From JANOQP01 sp044227705 (lineage in GTDB: Bacteria > Bacteroidota > Bacteroidia > Chitinophagales > Saprospiraceae), in NCBI GenBank assembly GCA_044227705.1, contig JBGAWE010000075.1:1-18465 (forward strand): a DNA stretch of 18,465 nt, written 5' to 3'. Position numbers and translations under genes: made by a program. The notes under the pieces are model-generated. The model did not search any database. It worked only from the letters and a program-made list of their open reading frames with translations, and was not told the origin of the DNA. Position 1 is the first letter of the stretch. Every line of letters starts with the position of its first letter. Positions 9,401 to 13,735 of the stretch are shown here, in pieces.

Positions 9401-11628
9401 AGGACACGGTCTGCGTCAACGTCTCGCCGGTGGTCGGCCCGACGCCGCAGTCCATCACGCTTTACACGAACTACCAGACGCCGGTCGCGGCTTGCCTCGA
9501 CCTGTCTGAACTGACCGGGCCGTTCACGAGCATCTCGTTCTGCAACGCGCCTGATTACGGCATGCTGAACTTCAACGCGAACTGCTTCACCTACACACCG
9601 AACAACGGCTTCAGCGGCACCGATGTGTTCTGCCTCATCATCTGCGACGGCTCGGACGTTTGCGACACGACCTATGTCACCGTCATCACCGCGCCTCCGG
9701 GCTGCGGCGACATCGTCACGGCGGCGACGGCCACAGTGCAGTCGTCGAGCTGCATCGGCACGGGTCAGGTCTGCGTGGACATCCCGAACAGCAACATTTT
9801 CTCGGTTACTATTACCGACAACGGCCAACCCTACGGCGGCAACTATGGCGGCTGCGATTTCGACACGACGTACAACTACCTGACGGTGACGATTCCGGGC
9901 GGTGGGAACAGCGGGCCTTACAATGTCTCATGGCTCATCAACAGTGTTGCGCACACCGGCACGTTCCAGAACATCGCGGGCCTCGTGGCGTGGATGAACA
10001 ACGAGGATGCGGGCGGCGCGTGGATTTTCAACGCGGGAACCCAGTCCATCAACGGCGGAAACAATGGGACGAACTACGGCACGATGACCTTCTCCGGCGG
10101 GGCCGGAAACGGCTCGGCTGAGGTGAACGTCAACTACATCCCGCTCGGCACAACGCTCGATTTCACCGTCGGAACGCACGAAGTCGTCTTCACCCAGGGG
10201 GCCTGCAAGGACACACTGACGGTCACCGTCACCTGCCCGAACATCCCCGATCATGTGGAGAACCTGACGATTCAGGTCGGCACGCTGCAGACCTTCTGCG
10301 TCGGGACGCTGGTGACGAACGGGGCGACCATCACCTCCATCACCAACAACTGCCCCGGCAACGCGGGCGTGGTGAGCTTCCTCATCGACCAGCAGACTGG
10401 CTGCGTGACCATGTCGGGCCTGACGGTCGGCACTGGGCAGGCCTGCCAGACGGTCTGCCTGTCGAGCGGCCAGTGTTTCAACGTGACGCTGAACGTGACC
10501 ATCGTTCCCGCGCCGCTGCCATGCCAAATCGTCACGCCGCACGACCTATCGGTCGACCTCGGAAGCTGCGACGCAGCCTATGGCACTTTCTGCGTGGACA
10601 TCCCGTATGTCAACATCAACAACTACACGGTGAAGCTCGACGGCGGCCCGTACCTCGGCCAGTTCGGCCCGTGCGGCTACAACGGCGGCGCGAACGGCAG
10701 CGGCACCCAGTTTGAATTGACGAAGCCGGGCGACCATGTTTTGATCTTCTCGGAGAACGGAACAAGCTGCACCGACACGATTTACATCGCCGCCACCTGC
10801 TTCCAGCTCACGCCGGACTACCTGAAAACGACCATCTACGTCGCCGACAAGGACACGGTCTGCCTCGACATCTCGGAGCTTCCGGCGAACGCGGTCTACA
10901 CGGTCGCCAACCCCTGCCCGGCGGTCAACGGCTTTGTGGTCTTCTCGCAAATCGGCGGCTCGCTTTGCTACGAGTGCGTCGGCAGCAAGGTGGGCGTGGA
11001 AACGGTCTGCTTCATCGTCTGCGCCGACGGCGTCTGCGACACGACTTATTTGGAGGTGACCGTCAAAGACCGCGACCTGCGCATACCGATCGCCTTGGAC
11101 GACGCGGACACGACCATCACGAACGTCTCGGTCACCATCCCGGTCCTCGTGAACGACACGGTGCCCGGCACATTGACGAGCATCCAAATCATCGAGCAGC
11201 CGCACCATGGGCACGTCATCCGCAACCTGTCGGACAACTCGCTGACCTACACCCCGAACGCCGACTACTGCGACGAGCAGACGCCTGACGAGTTCACCTA
11301 CTCCATCTGCAACCTCCTAGGCTGCGACACGGCGACGGTGACGGTCTTGGTGCTGTGCGACAAGGTGAAATTCTACTCGGGCTTCTCGCCCAACGACGAT
11401 GGAATGAACGACTACTGGCAAATCGACGGGCTGGCAAACTTCCCGAACAACGAGGTCGAAGTATTCAACCGCTGGGGCAACCGCATCTACCACAAGCGCC
11501 GCTACGACAACTCGTGGGACGGCACTTGGGACAAGACCGGCGAGCGCCTGCCCGACGGGACCTACTTCTACATCTTCTCCGACGGAGAAGGCCGCCGTTA
11601 CAGCGGCTATGTGCAGATTCAACGATAA
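1..11628 (+). CDS. Giant multidomain T9SS-secreted surface protein with CHU_C sorting domain (5' end outside window)
   Basis: Frame 1 is open from the first base to the TAA at 11626-11628 (3,875 residues). Coding sense begins before the first possible start (TTG at 79), so the true N-terminus and signal peptide lie upstream. Domains in order: DUF11-like module (about residues 18-130), acidic D/N-rich linker (133-167), two SdrB/Cna-B-like modules (about 178-424), a PKD/Ig-like module, a SprB-like module, an unassigned module, a PKD module and an Ig-like module (to residue 840), then 24 Ig/PKD-like modules of about 71 residues (841-2563), five SprB-like modules (to 2957), three copies of a larger module pair (to 3690), a cadherin-like module containing VNDT and LTYTPNADYC, and CHU_C. 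The family is known for Sec export, then T9SS transport and attachment to or release from the cell surface. An adhesive or matrix role is inference. No catalytic motif is visible. Downstream is a strong terminator at 11732-11767. Confidence 0.93.
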   Translation, partial: GDEDDHDPATITIIKPGTFDLALQKVLAPGQDVFVNPGDLATFRINVINQGTIAAANIVVTDYLNPSEELADVDWNSVSPTEANITVPGTLAPGASTSVDITVKIVSQPTLGTQVINFAEISSATDDQNNPQTDLDSDPDNNPDNDIVAGPIDEIDNTDGDEDDHDYAVLIDLPNYDPIGFIYCDKTGMIIKGGTVTITPPAGGEVYYVNGLDGTDGIYQFYTNGFPGTYTLTYSHPNGYPLSSTCVPQPGSFNPMGMDGVPGVDNDGTVNGFVTFGQDSLGGSLIDHSCTANPYYMQFDLPPGSPEVRHNNIPVSCILIRSIVCVDDGNDDIDQNDTPLPNQTVYLYNCNGNAPIDSTVTDANGQYAFTGLLPGSYQVYFPIPNGTRPVSGGPIYGDGFSACLTLGWGDCDTNTVVCLYTCPTLNAGPDGSVCLGGSFQLNGSAIGGTPVSPIGWTPTATLNDPTIYNPVATPTITTTYVISYDDGLGCSDSDPATVSVLCTPFIDDVAVQPSVDCDDPNGTITVYASSNNQCNLEYSLDGQNWQPGNTFNNLQAGNYGIHVRSIDGCTDLDSVTVQGNVPPVIVAAPQFIYTCKDGLVPIQITIDQPIASVFINGSAGWFPPVINGNTVDFVGSLNGSFSTYEVTITAASGCTVQTTVYVVKISEPKSDFVVIEPACDNAPVCFKFTGTVSSTDAILNWNVADGTIVYSSPQTTTDPAGANICVQFPSPGFRMIMLMVDDYGCTDIHTEGVNVKKAPLAIAPPDVTICLGQSATLVGGNAGALRCWWEPTLPLGNYVPDCDTIVSPVVTTDYVLWVCDNNGCKDHDTVRVTVDIVVPDAGPDADICIGDCAQLTATGGGTYLWSTTESTANITVCPTATTTYYVTVTDAFGCTGVDSVKVNVHPLPVVDAGPDVAICSGTCTTLMASATGAPILHYAWSNGATLAATNVCPTATTTYYVTVLDGNGCENVDSVKVTVNPLPTADAGPDATICKGNCTDLTASGGGTYVWSNGATTATTTVCPAVTTDYYVTVTDANGCTDVDVVRVNVIDFNGSVTPPQNICPGGCTMLMAFGGVSYAWSNGVLTQMNFVCPTVNTTYYVTITDVNGCTDVDTTSVNLYPSPVANAGPDTTLCQPGCVILSATGGVSYAWIPPSGLQTPSSATTKACVSTTTTYTVVVTDANGCVDTDDVTIFVIPFIADAGPDQSICAGQSATLTTSGGGTYLWSTGATTASITVTPGATTTYTVTVTNPDGCTDADDVVVTVNPLPNANAGPDQQVCAPNSTTLTASGGGTYLWSTGETTASITVTPSITTTYSVTVTSAAGCTATDQVTVTVYPQATANAGPDQTICSEDCATLTATGGGTYLWSTGATTASISVCPLSTTTYSVTVTTTGGCTATDAVVVNVLPLPTVTVSNDPSICKGNCATIWAAGGTTYQWTGGATTASITVCPTTTTDYYVTVTDANGCKRVEVVTVYVNDIDGTVTPPQTICPGGCTMLMAFGGTSYVWSNGVTTQQNLVCPTVNTTYYVTITGANGCTDVDTTSVIIAPLPTANAGPDTTLCEPGCVILSATGGVTYAWLPITGLQYPSSSTTKACVNATTTYTVIVTDANGCVASDEVTIFIVPFVADAGPDKGICAGGTTTLTASGGGTYLWSTGETTASITVTPSATTTYTVTVTSPKGCTDADEVTVYVYPLPNANAGPDQSICSPNSATLTASGGGTYLWSTGATTASITVTPSVTTTYTVTVTSLAGCTATDQVTVTVYPAATASAGADITICPGGCANLTASGGGTYLWSNGQTAAGITVCPSTTTTYTVTVTTAGGCTAVDEVVVTVSPAPAANAGPDQTICFGKSATLTASGGSVYQWSTGASTASITVTPSVTTTYSVTVTSGVGCTAVDAVTVFVVPNPTVNITPGDVAICPGSGIWLAATPGFVSYAWSPTAGLSPSNAAQVLASPTTTTTYTVTVTDANGCTGTASVTVTIKPGPDAELGPDVTVCSGGCTTLTAPLNSGYLWSNGATTQSITVCPTSSTVYSVTVTGANGCTNADFVLVNVGGSFTATAGPDATICPGGSATLTATGGGTYLWSNGATTASITVSPGVTTTYTVIVTSPSGCTASASATVTVSPLASANAGPDQTICVGNSANLTASGGGTYDWSTGATTASITVTPAATTTYSVTVTNASGCTATDQVTVTINPAPQANAGPDVVICIGDFTTLTATGGGTYAWSNGVNSAQNIVDPTVTTTYTVTVTSPAGCTATDQVTVTVDPGPTANAGPDVTLCGGGSATLTATGGGSYAWSNGGTTASILVSPAATTIYTVTVTNGNGCTATDKVTVFVAPKPNVDIVPPAVAICPGSGVWLQATPGFVSYAWAPVAGITPTDSAAVLAYPSVTTTYTVTITDVNGCTDTADATVTIKPGPTADAGADQTVCSGACATLTASGGATYSWSNGATTTSTTVCPTTPTVYNVTVTGANGCTDEDNVLVTVGGGNVSADAGPDQSVCASQSVTLTASGGDTYLWSTGGTTASIIVTPSVTTTYSVTVTAAGGCTGVDQVTVNVSNNLTANATSTPASCGLNNGTATVSVSGGSGNYSYTWSPNVSVGSTAVGLAAGSYAITVTDTQSGCTKSLSVTVGSGSSVGLTLTATAASCSAANGSISASISGGNAPYTISWTGQSSGSASTSTSPYLIPNLASGNYFVTVTDNTGCSASQQVAVQQGSTQMTVLANTTIKPDCNGGTNGQISVLVSGGAQPWQILIDNVVKATGVTSNPTAVNGYAAGTYNVVAIDVNGCSASTTVTVTEKTPPTLTLADVDLTHPTCYGVANGSVWPIGAAVLQLYQGTTYLGDFPVLNLLAGTYTVKKTVGGCTATMDVTLVSPPALQPSATVTQQANCCGFGGAATASVSGGTPGYTFDWGGGKTGAAQSNLNAGAYTVTISDAHSCTATASVTIIPDCSGCQDVVAIDSIAATEGDSIDVCLPLTQTALDYYHITVDGSDYVGSYHGCDFDSIIAYSYAAVIASGPAPYRLLSWQTASGSTILNVDFNSFAQLADSMNVWDPGGNWANDVLAQSVIGGNFANSAGYGPMQWTNTTNWIQSTLNPNYITVGLGTQIKVPGTVGVHCIVLTDPATCCKDTVCVNVSPVVGPTPQSITLYTNYQTPVAACLDLSELTGPFTSISFCNAPDYGMLNFNANCFTYTPNNGFSGTDVFCLIICDGSDVCDTTYVTVITAPPGCGDIVTAATATVQSSSCIGTGQVCVDIPNSNIFSVTITDNGQPYGGNYGGCDFDTTYNYLTVTIPGGGNSGPYNVSWLINSVAHTGTFQNIAGLVAWMNNEDAGGAWIFNAGTQSINGGNNGTNYGTMTFSGGAGNGSAEVNVNYIPLGTTLDFTVGTHEVVFTQGACKDTLTVTVTCPNIPDHVENLTIQVGTLQTFCVGTLVTNGATITSITNNCPGNAGVVSFLIDQQTGCVTMSGLTVGTGQACQTVCLSSGQCFNVTLNVTIVPAPLPCQIVTPHDLSVDLGSCDAAYGTFCVDIPYVNINNYTVKLDGGPYLGQFGPCGYNGGANGSGTQFELTKPGDHVLIFSENGTSCTDTIYIAATCFQLTPDYLKTTIYVADKDTVCLDISELPANAVYTVANPCPAVNGFVVFSQIGGSLCYECVGSKVGVETVCFIVCADGVCDTTYLEVTVKDRDLRIPIALDDADTTITNVSVTIPVLVNDTVPGTLTSIQIIEQPHHGHVIRNLSDNSLTYTPNADYCDEQTPDEFTYSICNLLGCDTATVTVLVLCDKVKFYSGFSPNDDGMNDYWQIDGLANFPNNEVEVFNRWGNRIYHKRRYDNSWDGTWDKTGERLPDGTYFYIFSDGEGRRYSGYVQIQR
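2959..5532 (+). repeat. Higher-order tandem duplication: two six-module blocks of 1,287 bases
   Basis: The block at 2959-4245 and the block at 4246-5532 have the same length and the same order of module types, with module lengths 70, 71, 75, 71, 71, 71 in both. Diagnostic matches include KGNC followed by VTDANGC in module one, VTPPQ.ICPGGCTMLMAFGG in module two, AGPDTTLC.PGCVILSATGG in module three, and a Cys-bearing VCP module in position six. This points to duplication of a six-module segment after the single modules had diverged. Confidence 0.85.
5533..7689 (+). repeat. Second higher-order duplication in the array (six modules, then a partial copy of four)
   Basis: Modules starting at 5533 are matched by modules starting at 6832, an offset of 1,299 bases. 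The best markers are two 78-residue modules sharing AICPGSG.WL, ATPGFVSYAW and VTIKPGP, each followed by a module with an STVY or PTVY strand, VTGANGCT and a VNVGG or VTVGG ending. The partial copy stops after four modules, where the SprB-like region begins. It is a separate event from the 1,287-base duplication because the module types differ. Confidence 0.75.
7690..8871 (+). repeat. Five SprB-like modules
   Basis: Five modules of roughly 75-85 residues follow the Ig/PKD array. They show the SprB-repeat pattern: an early Cys after A.AS or similar, NG..(A/S)VSGG, a Y.(Y/I).W strand, then LAAGSY.(I/V)TVTD and GC. The fourth is divergent (YGVANGSVWPIGAAV, LLAGTYTVKKT) and the fifth carries a double Cys (NCCGFGG). 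SprB-type repeats are known from surface adhesins of gliding Bacteroidota; adhesion is the likely role but is not shown by sequence alone. Confidence 0.75.
8872..11070 (+). repeat. Three tandem copies of a large Cys-rich module pair (third copy shortened)
   Basis: Units begin near 8872 (GCQDVV), 9700 (GCGDIV) and 10522 (CQIVTP). Each has a strand with (V/D)GS.Y.G or GG.YLG, a GCDFD or PCGYN motif, and a C.KDT or CTDT ending. Each is followed by a second Ig-like module with CLDLSEL or CLDISEL, a FCNAP or PCP segment, and VCDTTYVTV or VCDTTYLEV. Units one and two share an aromatic insert with W..G..NDV or AWMNNEDAGGAW and NYGTMTF; the third lacks it. I do not recognise a named family for the first half of the unit. 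The location suggests a surface-proximal or distal binding region next to the sorting domain. Confidence 0.7.
11371..11625 (+). other. CHU_C (gliding motility-associated) T9SS type B C-terminal domain
   Basis: The last 85 residues show the full signature of this sorting domain: FSPNDDGMNDYW, then GL.NFPNNEVEVFNRWGN, Y.NSWDGTW, LPDGTYFY and a terminal GYVQIQR. In Bacteroidota this domain directs passage through the type IX secretion system; type B signals usually keep the protein attached to the cell or release it with the help of PorP/SprF-like partners. It sits exactly at the end of the open frame, so the 3' end of the gene is intact. Confidence 0.95.
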
Positions 11629-11731
11629 ACAATGTGTATGGAATGAAATATCGGGCCGGCGACGGTCGGCCTGATGTTTTCATCCCATGCGCCCAGAGGA
11701 TTTTGGTGATTTAAGAAGAAGAATGTTTGTG

Positions 11732-11767
11732 GCCGTCGGCCGCCCTCGGGTGGTCGGCGGCTTTTTT
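11732..11767 (+). terminator. Intrinsic terminator of the giant surface-protein gene
   Basis: GCCGTCGGCC (11732-11741) pairs with GGTCGGCGGC (11752-11761), giving ten pairs of which two are G-T wobbles. The loop is ten bases, and TTTTTT follows at once (11762-11767). It lies 104 bases after the TAA of the giant gene and on the same strand. Confidence 0.85.
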
Positions 11768-11854
11768 GTTGCCCGAAGCCAGCTTCGGGCTTGAAAAACA
11801 GCCTTCACAACGTCCGAGGGTGGAGCTTCGGGCGACAACAAAAAACGCCCGACC
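11752..11854. repeat. Long imperfect inverted repeat in the convergent gap
   Basis: The left arm 11752-11779 (GGTCGGCGGC, T6, GTTGCCCGAAGC) is matched by the reverse complement of the right arm 11825-11854 (GGTCGGGCG, T6, GTTGTCGCCCGAAGC). The differences are a three-base insertion and a few changes near the T tract. The arms are separated by 45 bases. A smaller hairpin, GCCCGAAG/CTTCGGGC (11771-11790), is nested in it. The arms place a T tract on each strand, so the element looks like a duplicated and inverted terminator tail. Confidence 0.6.
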
Positions 11855-11869
11855 TTTCACTAAAGGCCG
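11840..11869 (-). terminator. Possible weak intrinsic terminator facing paaA
   Basis: Read on the - strand, CGGCCTTT (11869-11862) pairs with AAAGGTCG (11857-11850) around the loop AGTG, with one wobble. GGCG and then TTTTTT (11845-11840) follow. The four-base gap between stem and T tract makes it weaker than the + strand terminator, but it lies about 50 bases after the paaA stop, where one would expect a terminator. Confidence 0.45.
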
Positions 11870-11921
11870 CAGCTGCCGGTGTCTTGTCGCGCCGGGCAAC
11901 CGTTGCCCCGCGCACTTCCAA

Positions 11922-12901
11922 CTATGAATGGGTTAGAGCTGACTGCGCAGTAGTTTCCGTTTGACGGGCCGCGCGTTTGGCGGCATGGGCGGTCGCAGCC
12001 TCCTGGACCCACGCGTCAAGCTCCCAGGCCGTGCGGCGGGCGGCGACACGCTGGCGGTTGCAGGGGCCGTTGCCTTTGACGACTTGGAAAAACTCCTCCC
12101 AGTTGATGGCACCGAAGTCACCGACCGCCGCCCCCGTTCCGGTGGAGGTCGGGTCAGGAGGTGGAGGCCGAGGGCCTTGACCTGTTCGGCACTGACATCG
12201 ACGAATTTTTGGCGCAGGTCGTCGTTCGAGACGCGCTTTATTTTCCACTTCATGCTCTGCGCGGAGTTGGGCGAGGCGTCGTCCGACGGGCCGAACATCA
12301 TCACGGCGGGCCACCACCAGCGGTTGACGGCGTCCTGCGCCATCGCCTTTTGGGCCTCGGAGCCGTGGGCGAGGGTCATCAAAATCTCGAAGCCCTGCCG
12401 TTGGTGGAAGCTCTCCTCCTTGCAAATCCTGACCATCGCGCGGGCATACGGCCCGTAGGAACAGCGACAAATAGGCACCTGGTTCATGATGGCCGCGCCG
12501 TCGACGAGCCAGCCGATGGCACCGATGTCGGCCCAGTTGAGGGTGGGGTAGTTGAAGATGGAGGAGTATTTGACTCTGCCCGAGTGGAGTTCTTCATATA
12601 ACTCGTCGCGCTCGACGCCGAGGGTTTCGGCGGCCGAATAGAGGTAGAGGCCGTGCCCTGCCTCGTCCTGGACTTTGGCAAGGAGCACCATTTTCCGCTT
12701 GAGGGAAGGGGCGCGGGTAATCCAGTTGCCCTCGGGCAGCATCCCAACGATTTCGGAATGCGCGTGCTGCGCGATTTGGCGGATGAGTGTCTTGCGGTAT
12801 GCCTCAGGCATCCAGTCGCGCGGTTCAATGCGCGTTTCAGCGTCGATTTTCGATTGGAATTCGGCTTCGCGCTCTGCAGTCTGCTCGACGTTCATGAGCA
12901 T
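11922..12901 (-). pseudogene. paaA: paaA, phenylacetyl-CoA 1,2-epoxidase catalytic subunit A, frameshifted
   Basis: The product is close to PaaA, the di-iron catalytic subunit of the PaaABCE epoxidase, which turns phenylacetyl-CoA into its ring-1,2-epoxide in the cytoplasm. Visible family blocks: RIEPRDWMPEAYRKTLIRQI, HAHSEIVGMLPEGNW, KVQDEAGHGLYLYSAAET, KYSSIFNYPTLNWADIGAIG, WLVDGAAI, CKEESFHQRQGF, MMFGPSDDASPNSA. The DEAGH and EESFH motifs are the expected di-iron ligands. The first frame leaves the family after KALGLHL near 12160; the conserved C-terminus (FGAINWEEFFQVVKGNGPCN to the TAG at 11924-11922) is in the next frame. One inserted base near 12155 restores about 326 residues, versus 309 in E. 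coli as I recall it. The start is ATG at 12901 (or 12895), in an A-rich context without Shine-Dalgarno. No paaB, C, D or E is adjacent. It is either a recently broken gene or carries a sequencing error. Confidence 0.88.
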
Positions 12902-13042
12902 TTTCAAATTTGAGGTGAAGGTAGGAAGCCGTGGCAATCGGTGGCGGCCTTGGAGTCTCTTATCGCAATTTTAGTGCCCCGCAGCGATGCTTGGGGATGC
13001 GATTTTCCGCGACTGCGCTGACTGCCCGCAGAGGTGTCTGGT

Positions 13043-13072
13043 CAAATTAATTGTCATGTTTTGTAGGTTCAA
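13043..13072 (-). promoter_or_regulatory. Candidate Bacteroidota-type promoter for paaA
   Basis: On the - strand TTG (13072-13070) is followed by 20 bases and then TAATTTG (13049-13043). The Bacteroidota housekeeping promoter is TTG, 19-21 bases, TAnnTTTG; the -7 element here is one base short of that consensus. Transcription from it would give a leader of about 130-140 bases before the paaA ATG. Assignment rests on pattern and position only. Confidence 0.3.
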
Positions 13073-13078
13073 TTGTCA
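13049..13078 (-). promoter_or_regulatory. Tandem TGACAATT repeat overlapping the candidate paaA promoter
   Basis: TGACAATT occurs on the - strand at 13078-13071 and again at 13056-13049, a spacing of 22 bases or about two helical turns. One copy overlaps the proposed -33 element and the other ends next to the -7 element. That arrangement would suit an operator bound by a dimer or by two protomers on one face of the DNA. No regulator is encoded in the window. Confidence 0.3.
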
Positions 13079-13200
13079 CATTCTGGCCAAAACCCTCCGC
13101 CTGTAAGTTTTTCTCGCATGAATCCAGAAATCGACCGGTTCGTGTGACGGCCGGATTTGCAAAGCCACACGCTAAACCTCTAACTCAACAGGCATAACCC

Positions 13201-13213
13201 GTTGACAGTCAAC
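13201..13213. promoter_or_regulatory. Inverted repeat GTTGA-N3-TCAAC, copy 1
   Basis: GTTGACAGTCAAC is a perfect inverted repeat (six-base arms around one base). It shares both five-base arms and the three-base spacing with the site at 13483-13495. It could be a protein-binding site in the leader of the second giant gene; no regulator can be named. Confidence 0.25.
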
Positions 13214-13406
13214 CGCTTCGCAAAAAGATGCCTCCCAAAAAAATACGACGTTGAAATTCCCGCCCCGGCCGACGGCCTCGGCGCGTTGTGTGGTTCTCGC
13301 AAAACCCGTTTTTTTGTCCTGCAATCTTTCCCCTCCTAATCGCGGCCTCGCCGTCACGGCTGCCGCCCGTTTCCCCTCCCTTTTTTCCCGCGTTGGCCAA
13401 TCCTCC

Positions 13407-13432
13407 AACAAGCCTGTTTCGGCTTGTTTTTT
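13407..13432 (+). terminator. Orphan intrinsic terminator upstream of the second giant gene
   Basis: AACAAGCC (13407-13414) pairs perfectly with GGCTTGTT (13421-13428) around the loop TGTTTC. A run of six T (13427-13432) overlaps the 3' arm end. There is no + strand gene between the terminator of the first giant gene (11767) and this point, so the transcript it ends must be a small RNA or the leader of the gene starting 303 bases downstream. On the - strand the stem has no T tract after it. Confidence 0.75.
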
Positions 13433-13482
13433 GACCTACTTGCCTAGACGCGGGACACAGCATTCCTCGCATACCGGAAGGC

Positions 13483-13495
13483 GTTGATTTTCAAC
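13483..13495. promoter_or_regulatory. Inverted repeat GTTGA-N3-TCAAC, copy 2
   Basis: GTTGATTTTCAAC repeats the arms and spacing of the site at 13201-13213 with a different centre, as expected for a dimer-binding site. It lies after the orphan terminator and about 240 bases before the start of the second giant gene. Function is unproven. Confidence 0.25.
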
Positions 13496-13735
13496 GAGAA
13501 AGGCAGGCAGTGTTTTCGTGATTTGAATTTTCAGGTAATCCCTCTCTGCGCCCGGTGGCGTACCCTGTCCCTCCCTTTTCTTCCATTTCTAATCAACCCT
13601 CCGCGAGTTCGGCGGCCTCAGCCAGGCCCCCGAGGTGGCAAATGGGGCTTTGCTCGAATTCCGTAAAAACAATGTTATTAATCCATCCTCCTGCCCGACG
13701 AAAGCCTTCTCAAGAAGAACAACACTGAATTTGTA

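Larger units (their letters stand above)
12902..13735. other. Gene-poor gap of about 830 bases with regulatory-looking elements
   Basis: Small open frames here (for example 13172-13411 on -, 13251-13487 on +) are rich in Arg/Ala/Gly or Lys/Pro, overlap each other and match no family I recognise. I see no tRNA or rRNA. What stands out is a candidate promoter and tandem repeat at 13043-13078, two GTTGAnnnTCAAC inverted repeats, pyrimidine-rich tracts around 13320-13390, and a perfect intrinsic terminator at 13407-13432. The last 60 bases before the second giant gene have no Shine-Dalgarno sequence. Confidence 0.6.

Noticed and set aside
11894..11908. Palindrome GGGCAACCGTTGCCC just after the paaA stop
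   Set aside because: It could form a hairpin but has no T tract on either strand and the single central base forces the stem to open; too little to call it a terminator or operator.
11711..11927. Small open frames of 62 and 66 codons in the convergent gap
   Set aside because: They run through the inverted repeat and both terminators and show no protein-like pattern.
12140..12165. Programmed ribosomal frameshift in paaA
   Set aside because: The sequence at the switch (CTC CTG ACC on the coding strand) is not a slippery heptamer, no stimulatory Shine-Dalgarno or pseudoknot is evident, and PaaA is not known to use recoding.
13172..13487. Three overlapping small open frames on both strands in the gap
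   Set aside because: No family resemblance, no start context, mutual overlap, and one of them runs through the terminator at 13407-13432.
13649..13690. Promoter for the second giant gene (TTTG followed about 20 bases later by TGTTATTAA)
   Set aside because: The downstream box does not fit TAnnTTTG well enough to annotate; the true start site cannot be placed from sequence.
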